This document shows, in pieces, positions 62,710-64,000 of a stretch of DNA of 64,000 nt. Within the stretch, counting starts at the first letter, position 1. Each line of letters begins with the position of its first letter. The notes beneath the pieces were generated by a model. It did no database searches and had not been told where the DNA came from. It was given only the letters and a program-made list of their open reading frames with translations. Position numbers and translations under genes: made by a program. The DNA comes from Lachnospiraceae bacterium (GTDB taxonomy: Bacteria > Bacillota > Clostridia > Lachnospirales > Lachnospiraceae): NCBI GenBank assembly GCA_910575005.1, contig CAJTCL010000001.1:186001-250000 (forward strand), read 5' to 3'.

Positions 62710-63753
62710 TTATACCAGCATAGTATGCTTAGTGATAATCTGTCTTGCCATAATGGAAATATCTGGACAATTTCCCAAGCAATCTGGCGCATACTTATTC
62801 CTGCGCAGCCAAAACTTTACTTGCAGATATTTCTGATATGCCTGAGTAAAAGAACCACAGTCATATAAAAATCCCTGTTCAACGGGACGTTGTGCCGCAG
62901 ACTCTTCTGCAATGATTTCTAAAATATTCTTCAATATCGCCATTTCGGTATCAAAAAAACGCTCATCCTCTAATTTCTGAAACATGTCACTTAATTCTTG
63001 TATATGACCTAGGAATAACAATGACTTCCATTGTTCTTTCAATTCCATCATAAGCGCAAAACGTTCCCTATTGCTGGGAGGATAGACTAGAGGCTGCCCG
63101 CTGTAATCTGGCAATATCTCTCCATAGGCTCTAAGAAATTCCTCTTGTGCCCTGTCATAATCAACTAGATTCAAATATCCACAGTCATGAATACACCAAG
63201 GCTGATCTTGTGCCGGAATCCACACTTCATAACCTTCTCGCTGATATTCCAGGGACTTAGAAATATCATAAAAATCCCAACCAGACAGCCATTCTTCCCG
63301 CCAAGGTATATCTACTCTGGTCATCAAAAGCATTCCATCTAACACAGCCGCCCTTTGCTCTTTCTTACATAATTCATTGTGAAATGCTCTCTTCTCATTA
63401 CAGCCAAATACATTACCTATATCCCAGCTTCTATAAAATCTGCGTTCCAAAGAAATTTGCCGTGCTCCTAATACTCCCACAAGCCCTGCTTTTGGATGAT
63501 CTTCAAATAGCTTTAGCATATGCAAAAGAAAATCTCGGTTTATTAAAAATACATCTTGGTGCATATACACTTTATATTCTGCATCTGTTTGCTGCATCGC
63601 CTGTTGATATCCTTGACACATAGATGTCGCTGCCCGTACTGGATAAACCTCCAATTCAACTCCTTGTGGCAAATGAAGCCGTTCAATGTAAAAAAGACAT
63701 TCCTGATAATAACATTCATCGTTGACACAGATGATAAACGCAATTTTTCTCAT
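62710..63753 (-). CDS. StrF-like glycosyltransferase-type protein
   Basis: The 347-residue protein has a GT-A-like domain: AFIICVNDECYYQECLFYIERL, MCQGYQQAMQQTDAEYKVYMHQDVFLI and GWDFYDISKSLEYQREGYEVWIPA. The HQDVF stretch likely replaces the usual DxD motif, as in StrF-type glycosyltransferase-like proteins. It starts at an ATG at 63753. It is the first gene of the minus-strand glycosyltransferase run, and the + strand gene on the right diverges from it. Confidence 0.8.
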   Translation of the reverse strand: MRKIAFIICVNDECYYQECLFYIERLHLPQGVELEVYPVRAATSMCQGYQQAMQQTDAEYKVYMHQDVFLINRDFLLHMLKLFEDHPKAGLVGVLGARQISLERRFYRSWDIGNVFGCNEKRAFHNELCKKEQRAAVLDGMLLMTRVDIPWREEWLSGWDFYDISKSLEYQREGYEVWIPAQDQPWCIHDCGYLNLVDYDRAQEEFLRAYGEILPDYSGQPLVYPPSNRERFALMMELKEQWKSLLFLGHIQELSDMFQKLEDERFFDTEMAILKNILEIIAEESAAQRPVEQGFLYDCGSFTQAYQKYLQVKFWLRRNKYAPDCLGNCPDISIMARQIITKHTMLV

Positions 63754-63877
63754 AACCTTTCCTTTCTCTGCCTATGTAGAAACACAACTTTTATAGGATA
63801 ATATCATAAAATCATCTCCCCTAATTATTCTTAATATGATATACTGAAAATATAAATTTTGACAAAGGAGCTTTTTG

Positions 63878-64000
63878 ATGCATAAATTACCAGATATATC
63901 CATTATTATTCCATGTTATAATGCCGCTGACTATCTTCCAGCCTGCATTGAAAGTTTAAAAAACCAAACTATTGGGATGGAAGACCTTCAATTTATCTTT
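63878..64000 (+). CDS. Glycosyltransferase family 2 (3' end outside window)
   Basis: The open frame beginning MHKLPDISIIIPCYNAADYL and continuing PACIESLKNQTIGMEDL is a classical GT2 start. AAAGGAG (63864-63870) sits 7 bases before the ATG. The gene runs off the right edge. It diverges from the StrF-like gene; a TATACT (63840-63845) may be its -10 box. Confidence 0.85.
   Translation, partial: MHKLPDISIIIPCYNAADYLPACIESLKNQTIGMEDLQFIF

Noticed and set aside
1-64000. CRISPR array, prophage, integron, transposase or defence island
   Set aside because: No array of spaced repeats, no recombinase or transposase motif, and no toxin-antitoxin or restriction gene was found in either strand.

Overview
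The window looks like a chromosomal stretch from a motile, probably spore-forming, low-GC anaerobe of the Clostridia, most likely Lachnospiraceae. The support is protein content: a clostridial-type Tad/Flp pilus operon with an FHA/DUF6382-like protein, flagellin plus FliS, BofA and a YaaL-like protein, the [FeFe]-hydrogenase maturases HydE and HydG, an anaerobic cobaltochelatase (CbiK), many two-component kinases, and SigA-like promoters with TTGACA/TATAAT-type boxes. No rRNA, tRNA, CRISPR array, phage or transposase gene was seen. Almost every gene is on the minus strand; the exceptions are the YaaL-like gene, cbiK, the D-2-hydroxyacid dehydrogenase and a glycosyltransferase cut by the right edge.

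Layout. 1-684: left-edge flavodoxin-fold reductase, then an unusual 99-bp nested inverted-repeat element (785-883). 954-10835: one Tad/Flp pilus operon read leftward from a strong promoter at 10905-10933 (prepilin peptidase, TadZ, TadA, TadB, TadC, Flp pilin, DUF5702/TadG-like, TadE-like with zinc-ribbon-like repeats, second prepilin peptidase, small TadE-like, FHA protein). The tadA-tadB junction holds a tandem duplication carrying three tiny ribosome-binding-site plus 5-codon reading frames. 10970-11674: BofA and YaaL-like genes, divergent. 11638-16743: FliS, flagellin and a 1038-residue protein resembling a flagellar hook-length protein, behind a SigD-like promoter. 16898-21350: a membrane-anchored propeller protein with a degenerate C39-like end, an RNA-type methyltransferase and a Gly-Pro-rich repeat protein. 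21763-32337: cbiK, glgB, a TPR/repeat/ATPase protein, an AI-2E-family membrane protein and an aconitase-like hydratase. 32387-38298: a hybrid kinase, then a kinase/OmpR-regulator pair. 38732-43753: D-lactate-type dehydrogenase, a coiled-coil protein, hydG and hydE. 44138-48600: 5'-nucleotidase, DUF362 ferredoxin, amidohydrolase. 48719-57298: a sugar-uptake locus (GH31, two permeases, binding protein, YesN-like regulator, YesM-like kinase). 57585-63753: a second, short, odd flagellin followed by four glycosyltransferase-type genes, plausibly for flagellin glycosylation.

The most interesting signal outside genes is a ~135-bp repeat present twice (40992-41128 and 57417-57549) in the same orientation. 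Its long terminal hairpin differs between copies by a compensated base-pair change and a compensated two-base-pair length change. In both copies it starts exactly in the U-tract of the preceding gene's intrinsic terminator. This suggests a structured, possibly mobile element under selection for folding. Other unexplained pieces are the 785-883 element, a 112-nt region closed by a perfect 10-bp stem upstream of a terminator near hydE (44007-44118), and an inverted repeat bracketing the hybrid-kinase promoter (34781-34827).
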